The notes beneath the pieces are model-generated. The model had not been told where the DNA came from. It did not search any database and saw nothing but the letters and a program-made list of their open reading frames with translations. Position numbers and translations under genes: made by a program. Below, one piece after another: positions 25,832 through 34,902 of a stretch of 64,000 nucleotides of DNA. Position 1 is the stretch's first letter, and each line of letters begins with the position of its first letter. The stretch spans positions 1,426,001-1,490,000 of the forward strand of contig NZ_JAQNDL010000001.1 of the NCBI RefSeq assembly GCF_028368995.1, given 5' to 3'. This DNA is from Nannocystis bainbridge. Lineage in GTDB: Bacteria; Myxococcota_A; Polyangia; Nannocystales; Nannocystaceae.

Positions 25832-26649
25832 GGCGACGGCTCCAGCCCCGGCCCTGGTCGCACCAGCGCCACCTTGTGATAGACCAGCGCGAACCCCATG
25901 CGGGCCGCGTTGCGCTCGGTCGGGATGCCCGGGCGCGAATGGATGCACACCACCGCGCACCCGCGGGCCTGCGCAGCCTGCAGCCGCAACGCGATGAGCG
26001 CCTGCTGGATCCCCCGCCCGCGGTGGCTCGCCCGCACCGAAGTCCCCAGCAGCGCCGCCACCCCCTCGCCGACATCGAGCGAACCGCCCCCGACCGCCGC
26101 CGCGCCGTCGAGCGCCAGGAAGCACTCCGTGCGCGCCTCCGCGATCATCCGCCGCGACGCGTCTGCCAGCGCCTCCGGCACCGGCGCGCCCTCGGGGCGA
26201 AAGCCGCAGGTCGAAGCCTCGACGAACGCCTCGACCTGGGCCCTATCCTTCCGATCGACGCGCGCGAACGTGATCCCGGCCGGCCACCCGAGCGCCGGCG
26301 CGAACGCCTCGCCCGCCGTCAGCGGCCGGGCCAGCACCGCCTCGAACTCGCGCAGCACGAAGCCTCGGGCCGCCAGAGCGGCCAGCAGCGTCTCGTCGGC
26401 GAAGGCGCACACCTCGAGCTTCGGCTCGATGCCGCGGCTGGCGTAGAACTCGACCAGGCGGTCGACCTCGGCCTCCGCGACCGGCCCCGCGAGCCCGAGC
26501 CCGCACGCCTGATTGGTCCACGAACCCGGCCCGCTGACCGACATGAACCCGCCGGCGACCGGCTCCGAAACCAGCGCCGCCGCCACCGTGCATTCGGCCT
26601 GGCGACGCTCCTCGAGCACGGCGATGTCCCTCGGCGACAGCTGCGACAT
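25828..26649 (-). CDS. GNAT-family N-acetyltransferase
   Basis: 273 aa. The C-terminal half holds the acetyl-CoA-binding signature GTSVRASHRGRGIQQALI (motif A, RGRG) and a following helix ending NAARMGFALVY. The N-terminal half (about 20-120) resembles the divergent GNAT-like domain of two-domain acetyltransferases. Start MSQLSPRDIAV is preferred to MAGPASW 13 codons upstream. Its stop overlaps the start of the AlkB-like gene, so both are coexpressed; substrate unknown. Confidence 0.85.
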   Translation of the reverse strand: MSQLSPRDIAVLEERRQAECTVAAALVSEPVAGGFMSVSGPGSWTNQACGLGLAGPVAEAEVDRLVEFYASRGIEPKLEVCAFADETLLAALAARGFVLREFEAVLARPLTAGEAFAPALGWPAGITFARVDRKDRAQVEAFVEASTCGFRPEGAPVPEALADASRRMIAEARTECFLALDGAAAVGGGSLDVGEGVAALLGTSVRASHRGRGIQQALIALRLQAAQARGCAVVCIHSRPGIPTERNAARMGFALVYHKVALVRPGPGLEPSP

Positions 26650-26700
26650 GATGCGCGCGAGCCTACGCCAACTCGCGGGGCCCGCCAAGCGCGGCCCCGC

Positions 26701-26720
26701 GACATGTCCCTTCGGCCAGC
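26701..26720. repeat. Degenerate palindrome half-site
   Basis: ACATGTCCCTTCGGCC keeps the left arm and TTCG loop but lost the right arm, in the 195-bp gap between the GNAT gene and the next lipoprotein. Confidence 0.45.
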
Positions 26721-26844
26721 TCGAAATATATCCGCCGCTGCTCCCGCGGTCCGCCGGAGAGATTCGACCGTCGCTCGCGCGGGTGCAGCGCGAGCCGCAC
26801 GCGACGCAACCTGCCTTACGACCGCGATCCTTGCGGGAGCTCGA

Positions 26845-27624
26845 TCAGAATTCGAAGCCGCAGCACTCGAACGAGATATCCGCCTTCTCGTCCGGCTCGA
26901 GCGCGCAGAACCCCTCGGATGACCCGCACGTGCCGTCCGGCTGGCCGGCGATGAGGCACGTGCAAGTGTCGCCCTCGCAGCGGATCTCCTCCGCCGGCCC
27001 GTCGATGCACTGGAAGCCGTACGAGCACGTATCCGGCCCCTCGCTGGATCCGATCTCCTCGCACTCCTCCGCCGAGCACGCCTCCACGAGCGCCAGCGAC
27101 TCCGCAGCGCAGCCGTTCAAATTCTCGCTCAGCAGCTCCTCGCAGGTCAGCCCGCTGGCGCACTGGTAGGCCGCGACCGTGGCCGCGGTGCACGCCTCGT
27201 CGCCGCCGGGGAGGTCGCTGGTGCAGTCGAGCTTGCAGGAGGCGACGTCGCCGAACTCGGGCGACTCGCACTCGTTGACGAACTTCTCGCACAGCGACTC
27301 GCACGCGGCGTCGACTTCGGGCGAGACCTCTCCGCCGGTGGTGGTGCCGGGCTCCTCGGCGGTCGTCGCTTCGGTCGTGCCCTCCGTCGAGGTCGGCGCA
27401 GTGGTCTCCGTGGTCTCCGTGGTCTCCGTGGTCGAGGTCGGCGCCGTCGTCATCGCGTCGGTGCCTGCCGTGTCCTCGGTGCCTGCCGTCGCGTCGGTGC
27501 CTGCCGTCGCGTCGGTCGTCGCGTCGGTGTCCGTGGTCATCGACTCGCCGCCGGGGCACGCGGCGAGTGCGAACACTCCGGCGATCAGACAGGCGCGAGC
27601 GAAAGACGAAGTCATCGTGTTCAT
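26845..27624 (-). CDS. Thr-rich, Cys-rich lipoprotein
   Basis: 259 aa. Signal peptide MNTMTSSFARACLIAGVFA with lipobox ALAAC, then an about 70-residue Thr/Glu/Ala linker with tandem ATAGTDATAGTED and TTETTETTE repeats. The C-terminal domain (about 100-259) has at least 16 Cys in pairs (CESLCEKFVNEC, CKLDC, CEELL, CAAES) and is acidic, suggesting a disulfide-rich extracellular module. No known family. Its linker DNA consists of visible 15-18 bp tandem repeats prone to slippage. Confidence 0.8.
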   Translation of the reverse strand: MNTMTSSFARACLIAGVFALAACPGGESMTTDTDATTDATAGTDATAGTEDTAGTDAMTTAPTSTTETTETTETTAPTSTEGTTEATTAEEPGTTTGGEVSPEVDAACESLCEKFVNECESPEFGDVASCKLDCTSDLPGGDEACTAATVAAYQCASGLTCEELLSENLNGCAAESLALVEACSAEECEEIGSSEGPDTCSYGFQCIDGPAEEIRCEGDTCTCLIAGQPDGTCGSSEGFCALEPDEKADISFECCGFEF

Positions 27625-27924
27625 GGCCGGCGAAGTAACCGGGCCGCCGAGAAAAATTGCGGCGATGTTCGCGCGAACGACCGCCACCTCGCAGCCCCCG
27701 TCGAGCCCGCCGCCGCGAAGCTCTCCGGGACGCGGGACGGCCGCGGACGCGGCTCACGGCCAGCGACGGCCAGCAGCGCGAGCGCGAGCCTCGTCGGCGC
27801 CATGGGGCCCTGCCCGAGGCGGCTCGGGCCGGGCTGCCCGCCGCATGCAATTTCGACCAGCTCCTTTCGTGCCGGCCACCGACTGGCAGACCGGCCGCAT
27901 TTCGCGGATCCTCACCGCTCTGCC
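27625..27924. other. Intergenic region, nothing recognised
   Basis: This 300-bp gap lies between the divergent lipoprotein and NADAR genes. Frames here have atypical codon use and no palindromic repeat or clear promoter is visible. Confidence 0.5.
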
Positions 27925-28368
27925 ATGCCCGACGTGATCGAGTTCTACCTGGCCGGCGAACTGAACGGCGAGTTCTCCAACTTCGCCCCCTTCCCGATCA
28001 AGCTCGGCGGCAAGAGGTGGCCGACCAGCGAGCACTACTTCCAGGCCCAGAAGTTCGCCGGCACGCCGCACGAGGAGGAGATCCGTCGCGTCAAGAAGCC
28101 GCGCCTGGCCGCCGAGATGGGCCGCGACCGCAAGCGCCCGCTGCGGCGCGACTGGGAGGCCGTCAAGGAGCGCGTGATGCTCGACGCCCTGCGCGCCAAG
28201 TTCAACCAGCACGACGACCTCCGCGCGCTCCTGCTCGCCACCGGCAACGCCCGCCTCGTCGAGCACACCGCCAACGACGCCTACTGGGGCGACGGCGGCG
28301 ACGGCAGCGGCAAGAACCGCCTCGGCTACCTGCTCATGCAGCTCCGCGAAGAGCTGCGCAACGCCTGA
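27925..28368 (+). CDS. NADAR domain protein (YbiA-like), first of a tandem pair
   Basis: 147 aa, the normal length for the family. Conserved NADAR features are GEFSNFAPFPI near the N-terminus, the WPTSEHYFQAQKF motif with its Glu, the segment VMLDALRAKF and the C-terminal AYWGDGGDGSGKNRLG. The family acts on ADP-ribose-like ligands: YbiA is an N-glycosidase of riboflavin pathway intermediates and other members remove ADP-ribose from guanine in DNA. Which of these applies cannot be told from sequence. No DarT-like toxin gene is adjacent. Confidence 0.9.
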   Translation: MPDVIEFYLAGELNGEFSNFAPFPIKLGGKRWPTSEHYFQAQKFAGTPHEEEIRRVKKPRLAAEMGRDRKRPLRRDWEAVKERVMLDALRAKFNQHDDLRALLLATGNARLVEHTANDAYWGDGGDGSGKNRLGYLLMQLREELRNA

Positions 28369-28599
28369 GTCCTTGGCCGATCGGGTCGCAACGTCCGCGC
28401 GCGCCGACGATTGCGAAGCGACCCCCGCGAGCTCACGGCGGCGCCGCGCGCGTGCGACGACGCGGACATGCGCGCAAGCATGGCATCGATCGCCTCGTCG
28501 CATTCCAGGATGTATCGAGGCGTTCGAGGCCGGCGCGGTATCGAGGAGCTCGATCTCCGTCGACGTCGCCGCGCCTTCGCTGCTACTGTCGCCTCTGCG

Positions 28600-29124
28600 A
28601 TGTCCCAGCCCGATTTCGACGGTTCGCAGGTGATCGAGACCGCCACCATGGTGCTGTTCTGGCAGCCGCCGGGGCTGTTCGGCCAGTGGACCCCCTCGCG
28701 CTTCGAGGTCGACGGCGTCACCTACGGCTGCGCCGAGCAGTTCATGATGGCCGAAAAGGCCCGGCTGTTCGGCGACGAAGCCACCCGCGCCCGGATCCTC
28801 GCCACCGACTCACCGAAGCAGCACAAGGCCCTCGGCCGCGAGGTCGCCGGCTTCGAGCAGGCCGTGTGGGACCGCGAGTGCCTCGACATCGTCGTGCGCG
28901 GCAACCGGGCCAAGTTCGGCCAGGACCCGGCCCTGCGCGCCGCCCTGCTCGCCACCGGCGACAAGCTGCTCGTCGAGGCCAGCCCGCTCGACCGCCTGTG
29001 GGGCGTCGGCCTGCGCGCCGACGACCCGCGGATCCACGACCCGGCCCAGTGGCGCGGCAAGAACCTGCTCGGCGAGGCGCTGATGCGCGTGCGCGCCGAG
29101 CTCCGCGCCGCCGATCTTTCATAA
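28600..29124 (+). CDS. NADAR domain protein, second of a tandem pair
   Basis: 174 aa. It shares the fold motifs with the neighbour (YGCAEQFMMAEKARLFGD, RECLDIVVRGNRAKFGQ, DRLWGVGL, GKNLLGEALMRVRAEL) but is divergent, so the duplication is old. The N-terminal part FWQPPGLFGQWTPSRF replaces the GEFSNF motif, typical of the other NADAR subgroup. It lies 231 bp downstream on the same strand. Different substrates for the two copies are likely. Confidence 0.9.
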   Translation: MSQPDFDGSQVIETATMVLFWQPPGLFGQWTPSRFEVDGVTYGCAEQFMMAEKARLFGDEATRARILATDSPKQHKALGREVAGFEQAVWDRECLDIVVRGNRAKFGQDPALRAALLATGDKLLVEASPLDRLWGVGLRADDPRIHDPAQWRGKNLLGEALMRVRAELRAADLS

Positions 29125-29180
29125 ACATGTCTCTTGAGCCATATCGCACGACGTGACTCTTCGGACAGCTCACCGCCAGC
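29124..29180. repeat. Degenerate palindrome region
   Basis: ACATGTCTCTTGAGCC and ACTCTTCGGACAG are decayed copies of the repeat between convergent gene ends. Confidence 0.45.
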
Positions 29181-29186
29181 CGCCCC

Positions 29187-29719
29187 TCACGAGAACTTCA
29201 GGTCGAGCCGCCCCAGCGCGAAGAAGAACGGCGCCGGCGCCCGCGGCAACTTCCCTCGCATCAAGTTGCGCAGCGCCAGCCGCGGCCAGCTGCGCCGCGC
29301 GTCGACCCCGGAGAAGAACCGCGCCCCGCGTAATAGATCCGCTCGACCTCCTCGTCGCCGACCCGCCCGCGCACATAACTCGGCGTGTGCAGCCCGTGGT
29401 GATCCCACGCGTCGCGGCCGGGCTGCGGCGCCAGCCGCTGCGCCCGCCCCGGTCGCCCCGGCTCGCTCACGGACGACCACTGCGGCGAGTCCAGCTCGGC
29501 CCCCGCCGGCAGCTGCAGCGCGAACAGGTTGTTGCGAAAGTCGAGTTGAAACCCGCCGACGAACATGGTCCAGCGCCCGTCGACCCGGGCCACGCACGGA
29601 TCGCCGTAACCGAGCAGGTTCCGCGCCGGCGTGCCGTCCAGCATGCTGTAGAGCAGCGTCGGCGGGCCACACGGACGCAGTCGGGACACTCGCGGATCGA
29701 CGGACTCGGACACGCCCAC
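29187..29719 (-). pseudogene. Frameshifted remnant of a beta-propeller (GH43/GH32-like) protein
   Basis: Residues LLGYGDPCVARVDGRWTMF and an ensuing WDHHGLHTP..ERIYYAGR segment look like blades of a five-bladed glycosidase propeller. That frame closes at 29261 in a low-quality tail (RGSSPGSTRG), while the -1/+1-shifted frame continues with a plausible end FFSGVDARRSWPRLALRN up to 29187. Together only about 175 residues remain, far below the 300-plus of the family. I read this as a truncated, frameshifted gene; a sequencing error or a genuine short protein are alternatives. Confidence 0.4.
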
Positions 29720-30144
29720 GACGGTAGCACCGCGATCGCCGCAGCATCACGGCGACGCAGACCGCGACTCGCTCGTCGTCCTCGACAAACTCGCGCAGGC
29801 CCACGCCCCGTCGGACCTCGCCCTGCCATCAATCCACGCCGCCCGCCGAATCACCCACTCCCGCGATGCACCGACCTTCGCGGCGCGATCTCCAGTGGCG
29901 GCATCCGCCCTCTCGACGACCGCACCACCGCGATCTCCGAGCCCCACCAACATCCTGCATCGCGCCGCGCCTCGCAGCCCGCGAACGCGACCCATCACCC
30001 AACCACTGAACCGACCCTAACACGTCGCAGCGTCCCGCTACCAGCCCCGATCTGCTCACGTCCGCCGGCTCGGCCTGGAGGATCCGCACCCATCCTCTCC
30101 GCGCCTGCGCTCGCCCCCTCGAGCCGCGGTGTCATCTTTCGCCC
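29720..30144. other. Intergenic region, nothing recognised
   Basis: This 425-bp stretch has Ala/Arg/Pro-rich frames on both strands and no convincing gene, repeat or RNA. Confidence 0.5.
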
Positions 30145-32115
30145 ATGACTCGACCGCTCGCCCCGCCGGAGGCCGAACTCGTCGCCGAGGAGCGCCGCGT
30201 CTTGCGGGACCTCGCCGCTGCGCTGCCCGGGGCCCGCTATTTCGGCCGCCTGCGCGTGCGCACCGCGGCTGGCGAGCGCGACGTCTTGCTCGCCGATCGC
30301 GCCTTCGTCGGTCACGACCTCGCGCTCGTCGACTGGCGCACCGCCCCGCTCGCCGAGGTCTTCTTCACCTGCGACGTCGGCGACGACTACGAGCTGGAGC
30401 GCGACGATCGCCCCCTGCGCGGCGTCGTCGTTCGCCGTCACCTCGTCCACCTCCGCGCCGGCGAGCTCGTCGGCCTCGACCTCGCCGATCGCCGCCTCCG
30501 TCGTCAATCACACGACCTCTGGCTCGCCGACGAGCGGCCCGGCCCGCGTATCGCCCCGCGCCCGCCCGCCCAGCGCAGCCGCCCGCTGTCGCCCGCGCGC
30601 GTCGAGCTCGATCCGCACCAGCGCGCCGCCGTCGAACTCGCCGCCGAGCGCTCGCTGCTCGTCCTCGGCGAGGCCGGCTTCGGCAAGACCACCGTCGCCC
30701 TGCACCGCCTCGCCTTCCTCGCCCGCGCCGCCCACGACGCCCGCCGTCCGTTTCGCGCCCTCATGCTCGTGCCCACCCCCGGCCTGCAGCGCCTGGCCGT
30801 CCGCATGCTCGCCGACCTCGGCGTCGCGCGCGTCCACGTCGACACCTTCGAGCGATGGGTCACCGCCCAGGCCCGGCGCCTGTTCCCCCAATTGCCGCGC
30901 CGCCTCAGCGAGGCCGCCGGTCCCGGCGTGCGCACCTTCAAGCGCCACCCCGCCTTGCGCACCGTCCTGCCGCAGATCGTCGTTGGCACTGCCGCCATGC
31001 GCGACCTCGCGTCCGGCTACCGCGAGCACGCCGTCAGCCTGCGCGACCTCCTGTTGCACCTCTACGGCGACCGCCAACTGCTGGCCGACGTCGCCGCCCA
31101 GGCTCCGGACGAGCTCGGCCCCGCGGTCCTGCAGGACGTGCTCGCCCACACCAAGATCCAGTTCAGCGCCACCACCGAGCGGGCCATGGCCCACGTCGAC
31201 GGCGAGCGGCTGCAAACCCTCGACGGCCGCCCGATCGACGCCGGCACCCCGCTCGCCGACGCCGACACCCTCGACGTCGAGGACTTCGCGGTCCTGTTCG
31301 CCTTGCATCGCCGGATCACCGGCGGCGACCGCACCCCGCACGGCGCCCTCTCGCATTATCAACACATCCTGCTCGACGAGGCCCAGGAGCTGGCCCCCAT
31401 CGAGCTCGAGCTGCTCGCCCGCGCCGTCGCGCCCGACGGCACCGTCACCGTCGCTGGCGACGAGCGACAGCAAGTCGACGCCTCGACCGCCTTCCCCGGC
31501 TGGCCCGCCGTGCTCGCCGAGCTCGGGCGCAGCGAGGCCACCACCGCCGCGCTCACTGTCAGCTACCGCTGCCCGCCGCCCATCGAGGACGTCGCCCGCG
31601 CCGTGCTCGACCCTGGCCAGCGGCCCCGCGACGTCGCCCACCGCGACCACCTGCTCGTCACCCGCCACGACAGCCCCTGCCACCTCGTCGCCGACCTCAC
31701 CGACGCCTTGCTCGCGCTGACGCGCGCCGACCCGCACGTCCACGTCGCCGTCGTCTGCCGCCACGTCGAGACCGCCGCGGCCCTGCACGCCGACCTCGCG
31801 CGCGCGCTGCCGGCCCGCCTGGTCGTCGAGGACGGCGAATTCCGGTTCGCCCCCGGCATCGAGGTCACCACCGTCCAGGACGTCAAGGGCCTCGAGTTCG
31901 ACCTCGTGATCGTCCCCGACCTCGACGGCGCCACCTACCCCGATCGTGCTGACGCCCGCCGCGCCCTCTACGTCGCCGCCACCCGCCCGCTGCACCGCCT
32001 GTGGCTGGCCAGCCCCGGCCCGTGGTCGCCGCTGCTCCCGACCTGGCTCCTGGACCATGTCCGCGAGGACATCCCGAACGAGCCCACCCGCGTGCCCCAA
32101 CCACAGGTCTCATGA
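30145..32115 (+). CDS. UvrD/HelD-like superfamily 1 helicase
   Basis: 656 aa. Walker A GEAGFGKTTVA (K181, T182) and Walker B ILLDEAQEL (D411, E412) are intact; motif III AGDERQQVD, motif IV with SYRCPPPIED and motif V VTTVQDVKGLEFDLV follow in SF1 order. An N-terminal region of about 150 residues lacks recognised motifs but resembles the arm of HelD-type ATPases that recycle stalled RNA polymerase. A DNA helicase role is the alternative. The last about 20 residues (HVREDIPNEP) are encoded by a palindromic repeat, implying that the C-terminus was extended or altered by it. Confidence 0.83.
   Translation: MTRPLAPPEAELVAEERRVLRDLAAALPGARYFGRLRVRTAAGERDVLLADRAFVGHDLALVDWRTAPLAEVFFTCDVGDDYELERDDRPLRGVVVRRHLVHLRAGELVGLDLADRRLRRQSHDLWLADERPGPRIAPRPPAQRSRPLSPARVELDPHQRAAVELAAERSLLVLGEAGFGKTTVALHRLAFLARAAHDARRPFRALMLVPTPGLQRLAVRMLADLGVARVHVDTFERWVTAQARRLFPQLPRRLSEAAGPGVRTFKRHPALRTVLPQIVVGTAAMRDLASGYREHAVSLRDLLLHLYGDRQLLADVAAQAPDELGPAVLQDVLAHTKIQFSATTERAMAHVDGERLQTLDGRPIDAGTPLADADTLDVEDFAVLFALHRRITGGDRTPHGALSHYQHILLDEAQELAPIELELLARAVAPDGTVTVAGDERQQVDASTAFPGWPAVLAELGRSEATTAALTVSYRCPPPIEDVARAVLDPGQRPRDVAHRDHLLVTRHDSPCHLVADLTDALLALTRADPHVHVAVVCRHVETAAALHADLARALPARLVVEDGEFRFAPGIEVTTVQDVKGLEFDLVIVPDLDGATYPDRADARRALYVAATRPLHRLWLASPGPWSPLLPTWLLDHVREDIPNEPTRVPQPQVS
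32057..32072. repeat. Palindrome at the 3' end of the helicase gene
   Basis: ATGTCC-GCGA-GGACAT, perfect arms with a GNRA-type loop, read in frame about 15 codons before the stop. Confidence 0.8.
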
Positions 32116-32116
32116 G

Positions 32117-32462
32117 ACATGTCCGTTCGGACATGGCGAGCGCAGCCCGCTCGCGCTTCGAACATAACTCTTCGTACATGTCCAATGGGTCATGTCAATC
32201 GCCGAGCCGCTCGAGCACGGCGCTCCGCACATGTCCGATGGCCATGTCGATCGCCGAACCGCTCGAACACGGCGCTTCGCACATATCCGATGGGCCAATG
32301 TCGATCGCCGCGCCCGCTCGAACACGGCGCTTCGCACATGTCCGATGGGACACGACGATCACCCCACCCGCTCGAACCCGGCGCTTCGCACATGTCGATG
32401 GGCCGCGTCGATCACCGCGCGCGCCGCGAACCTGCCGCCTCGCACATGTCCTCGAGGACATC
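32117..32462. repeat. Tandem array of about 54-bp units built from the palindrome
   Basis: Five units start at 32175, 32228, 32280, 32335 and 32389 (lengths 53, 52, 55, 54, 54), each beginning ACATGTCC-like and containing GATCGCCG, CCGCTCGAACACG and GCGCTTCG. A diverged unit with a perfect palindrome (CATGTCCGTTCGGACATG, 32118-32135) precedes them, and a perfect copy TGTCCTCGAGGACA (32447-32460) closes the array. Unit-to-unit similarity runs over the whole period, so it is not a CRISPR. The rest of the gap to 32669 holds nothing recognised. Confidence 0.85.
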
Positions 32463-32669
32463 CGCCCCGATCCACCGCGAGACGGCCCCCGACGCGCGCT
32501 CCAGGCAATCCCCGCGCCCTGCGATCGACCGCCGTTCAGCGCCCTCACTGCTTGACGAAACGCACGACGCCGGGCCTCCGCCGTCTCCGAGACCGCGGCG
32601 CGCGACGCCCTCGGGGTGGGGTCTGCCTCGCCCCTGCGCCGGCGCTGCGCCGACTGCTACGGTCCCCGC

Positions 32670-34019
32670 ATGCAGCAGCCCGACGCATCTCCGCCCCGCC
32701 AGTTCGGCCTGCCGCTCGTCGGCAACACCCTCGGGATCATGCGCGACCCGATCGCCTTCCAGCGCCGCGGCCATCGCCGTCACGGCCCCGTCTTCTCCGC
32801 GCGGATCTTCGGCACCACCCTCACCTTCGTCGACCCTGTCGGCGCCCCCGAGCTGTTCGAGCAGGTCATCCGCACCCCCACCGATCAGCTCAGCCTCGTC
32901 GCCGCCTACAAGCACCTGGTCGGCCGGATCCTCGGCCCCGAGCTGTTCACCGAGATCGACAAGCCGATGCGCGAGGGCCTGTCGGTCAAGTACATCGGCA
33001 AGCACGTCGGCCCCACCGTCGCCTTCGCCCCGCAGGTGCTCGCGCGGCGGATCCCCGGCACCCACGGCACCATCGACGGCCTGCGCATGGCCAACGACGT
33101 CGTCCTCCACGTCGTCGCCCACTACGTGCTCGGCCACGCCGGCGCCGAGCGGCACGCCGACGAGCTCGCCGAGGCCATGCACGTGCTCGAGAGCGACTTT
33201 AGCATCCTCGGCATGATGCTCCCGATCGAGACCGCCTCGGCCCGTCGCCGCCGCGCCGCCTTCGATCGCATGATGAGCCTCATCGAGGACGAGGTCCGCG
33301 CGCGCATGGCCGACCGCGGCGAGCACGACGATTTCTTGCAGTTCGCCATCGACCACATGGCCGCCGGCGGGACCGAGAAAAACAGCGTCCGCTGGCTCGC
33401 CCTGCGCGTGCTCGGCACCATCTTCGGCGCCCACACCAACACCGCCATGTCGGTCGCCTCGACCCTCAGCGACCTCGTCGAGCACCCCGACGCGCTCGCC
33501 CGGGTGCGCGCCGAGATCGCCGCCCTCCCCGCCGACGCGCCGATGGACCTCGCCGCCATGCGCTCGCTCGTCCACCTGCACCGCGCGATCAACGAGAGCA
33601 TGCGCCTGCGCAGCAACGGCGGCCTGTGGCGCATGGCCATGCACGACATCGACCTCGGCGGCTTCAAGCTGGCCAAGGGCACCGTCGTCGGCGCCAGCAT
33701 GGGCCTCGTCAACCTCGACCCCGCCCGCTACGCCGGAACGCACGAGTATCGGCCCGAGCGCTTCGAGGCGATGACCACCGACAATTATCAGAGCCCGCCG
33801 GTCGGCTCGACCCCGCTGCAATTCGGCGCCTTCGGCACCGGCCGCAACCTGTGCTCGGGCCGCCCGCTCGCCTACGCGATGCTGGCCGCGATCCTCGTGC
33901 CCCTCCTGCGCGACTACCAGTGGCAGATCGTCGACCGCCCGCGCCGGTGGTTCACCCTGCTCACCGGCGGCCTGTCACGCCCGATCGGCGGCCTCACCCT
34001 CCGCTACCGCCGGCGCTGA
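32670..34019 (+). CDS. Cytochrome P450
   Basis: 449 aa. The heme ligand is Cys395 in FGTGRNLCSG; the ExxR of helix K is ESMR (E309-R312), and PERF follows with the conserved aromatic region. The helix-I oxygen-binding motif is GAHTNTA (about 250), lacking the usual acid-Thr pair in its standard form. Overall it resembles CYP51/CYP7-type sterol-related P450s more than typical bacterial CYP107-like ones. It would need a ferredoxin and reductase, not present nearby. Start MQQPDASPPR leads straight into the N-terminal proline-rich hinge; no membrane anchor is present, so it is soluble. Confidence 0.92.
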   Translation: MQQPDASPPRQFGLPLVGNTLGIMRDPIAFQRRGHRRHGPVFSARIFGTTLTFVDPVGAPELFEQVIRTPTDQLSLVAAYKHLVGRILGPELFTEIDKPMREGLSVKYIGKHVGPTVAFAPQVLARRIPGTHGTIDGLRMANDVVLHVVAHYVLGHAGAERHADELAEAMHVLESDFSILGMMLPIETASARRRRAAFDRMMSLIEDEVRARMADRGEHDDFLQFAIDHMAAGGTEKNSVRWLALRVLGTIFGAHTNTAMSVASTLSDLVEHPDALARVRAEIAALPADAPMDLAAMRSLVHLHRAINESMRLRSNGGLWRMAMHDIDLGGFKLAKGTVVGASMGLVNLDPARYAGTHEYRPERFEAMTTDNYQSPPVGSTPLQFGAFGTGRNLCSGRPLAYAMLAAILVPLLRDYQWQIVDRPRRWFTLLTGGLSRPIGGLTLRYRRR

Positions 34020-34026
34020 GCGCAGA

Positions 34027-34902
34027 TCACAGCGGCGTGCCGAAGCGCTCCAGCGGCCAGAACACCGCCTGCGCCTTGCCGCGGATCATCGCTACGGGCA
34101 CCGGCCCGAAATGCGCGCTGTCGTGCGACAGGCCGCGGTGATCGCCGCGCACATACACATGGTCGGCCGGCACGACCGTGGCAGCCCGCGCGGCGACCGG
34201 CGCCGTGACGTGGATCGCGTACTCGCGGCCGTCCGGCGTCGTCTCGAACCAGCACGTCGGCGTCTCGCCCTCGCACGGGCGCCGCGACCACCGCGTGCCG
34301 TTGACGATCAGCGCCCCGTCCTCGGCCTCGGCGACGCTGTCGCCCGGCAGCCCGACCACGCGCTTCACGAAGGTCTGCGACGGATCGTCGGGGTAGAGGA
34401 ACGCGATCACGTCGCCGCGCGCCGGCACACGCGCGCGCTCGTGGAGCTTGGTGACGACGAAGTGGTCGCCCTCGCGCAGGCCCGGCTGCATCGTCCCGCT
34501 CGGCGTGCTGTACGTCTCGAGCGCGTACTCGGCCCGCAGCGCGTTGGCCACCCCGCCGAGCACCATCGAAGCCGCGATGAAGCCGAGGTACGCCCCGGCC
34601 CGGTTGTACGTGCGCAGCGGATAGGCGTCCCCGTGCCGCCGGGCCCGCCGCGCCGCGTCGAACGCCAGCGCGAACTTGAAGCCGAGCGCCATGCACAGCG
34701 CCAGCCCGGTGCCCCACAGCGTCGGCACGCCCAGCGCCACCGGCACCACCAGCAGCAGCTGCACGACCACGCTCAGCGTCAACAGCATCGCCAGCGCCAG
34801 CCGCGGGCTGCCGACGTAGAGGTGACCGAGCCCCGGCACCAGCACCGTGGCGACAAAGGCGAACAGCGGCGAGCGCGATGCGGTCAACCCGGTCTCGGAC
34901 AT
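34027..34902 (-). CDS. Signal peptidase I-like protein with N-terminal membrane domain and Thr at the nucleophile position
   Basis: 291 aa. Residues about 8-90 form three or four hydrophobic helices (PGLGHLYVGSPRLALAMLLT), a TM2-like module. A further membrane helix precedes the S26 catalytic domain. The nucleophile box reads TPSGTMQPGL, so the residue aligning with LepB Ser90 is Thr137; Lys180 in VKRVVGLPGD aligns with the general base. The domain-E motif RGDHRGLSHDSAHFGPV is intact. The family removes signal peptides at the outer face of the inner membrane. Thr could act as nucleophile or the enzyme may be impaired. Convergent with the P450 gene, 7 bp apart. Confidence 0.85.
   Translation of the reverse strand: MSETGLTASRSPLFAFVATVLVPGLGHLYVGSPRLALAMLLTLSVVVQLLLVVPVALGVPTLWGTGLALCMALGFKFALAFDAARRARRHGDAYPLRTYNRAGAYLGFIAASMVLGGVANALRAEYALETYSTPSGTMQPGLREGDHFVVTKLHERARVPARGDVIAFLYPDDPSQTFVKRVVGLPGDSVAEAEDGALIVNGTRWSRRPCEGETPTCWFETTPDGREYAIHVTAPVAARAATVVPADHVYVRGDHRGLSHDSAHFGPVPVAMIRGKAQAVFWPLERFGTPL

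Noticed and set aside
32175..32442. CRISPR-like appearance of the ACATGTCC array
   Set aside because: Similarity covers the whole 52-55 bp unit with no unique spacers, and no cas genes are nearby, so it is a tandem repeat.
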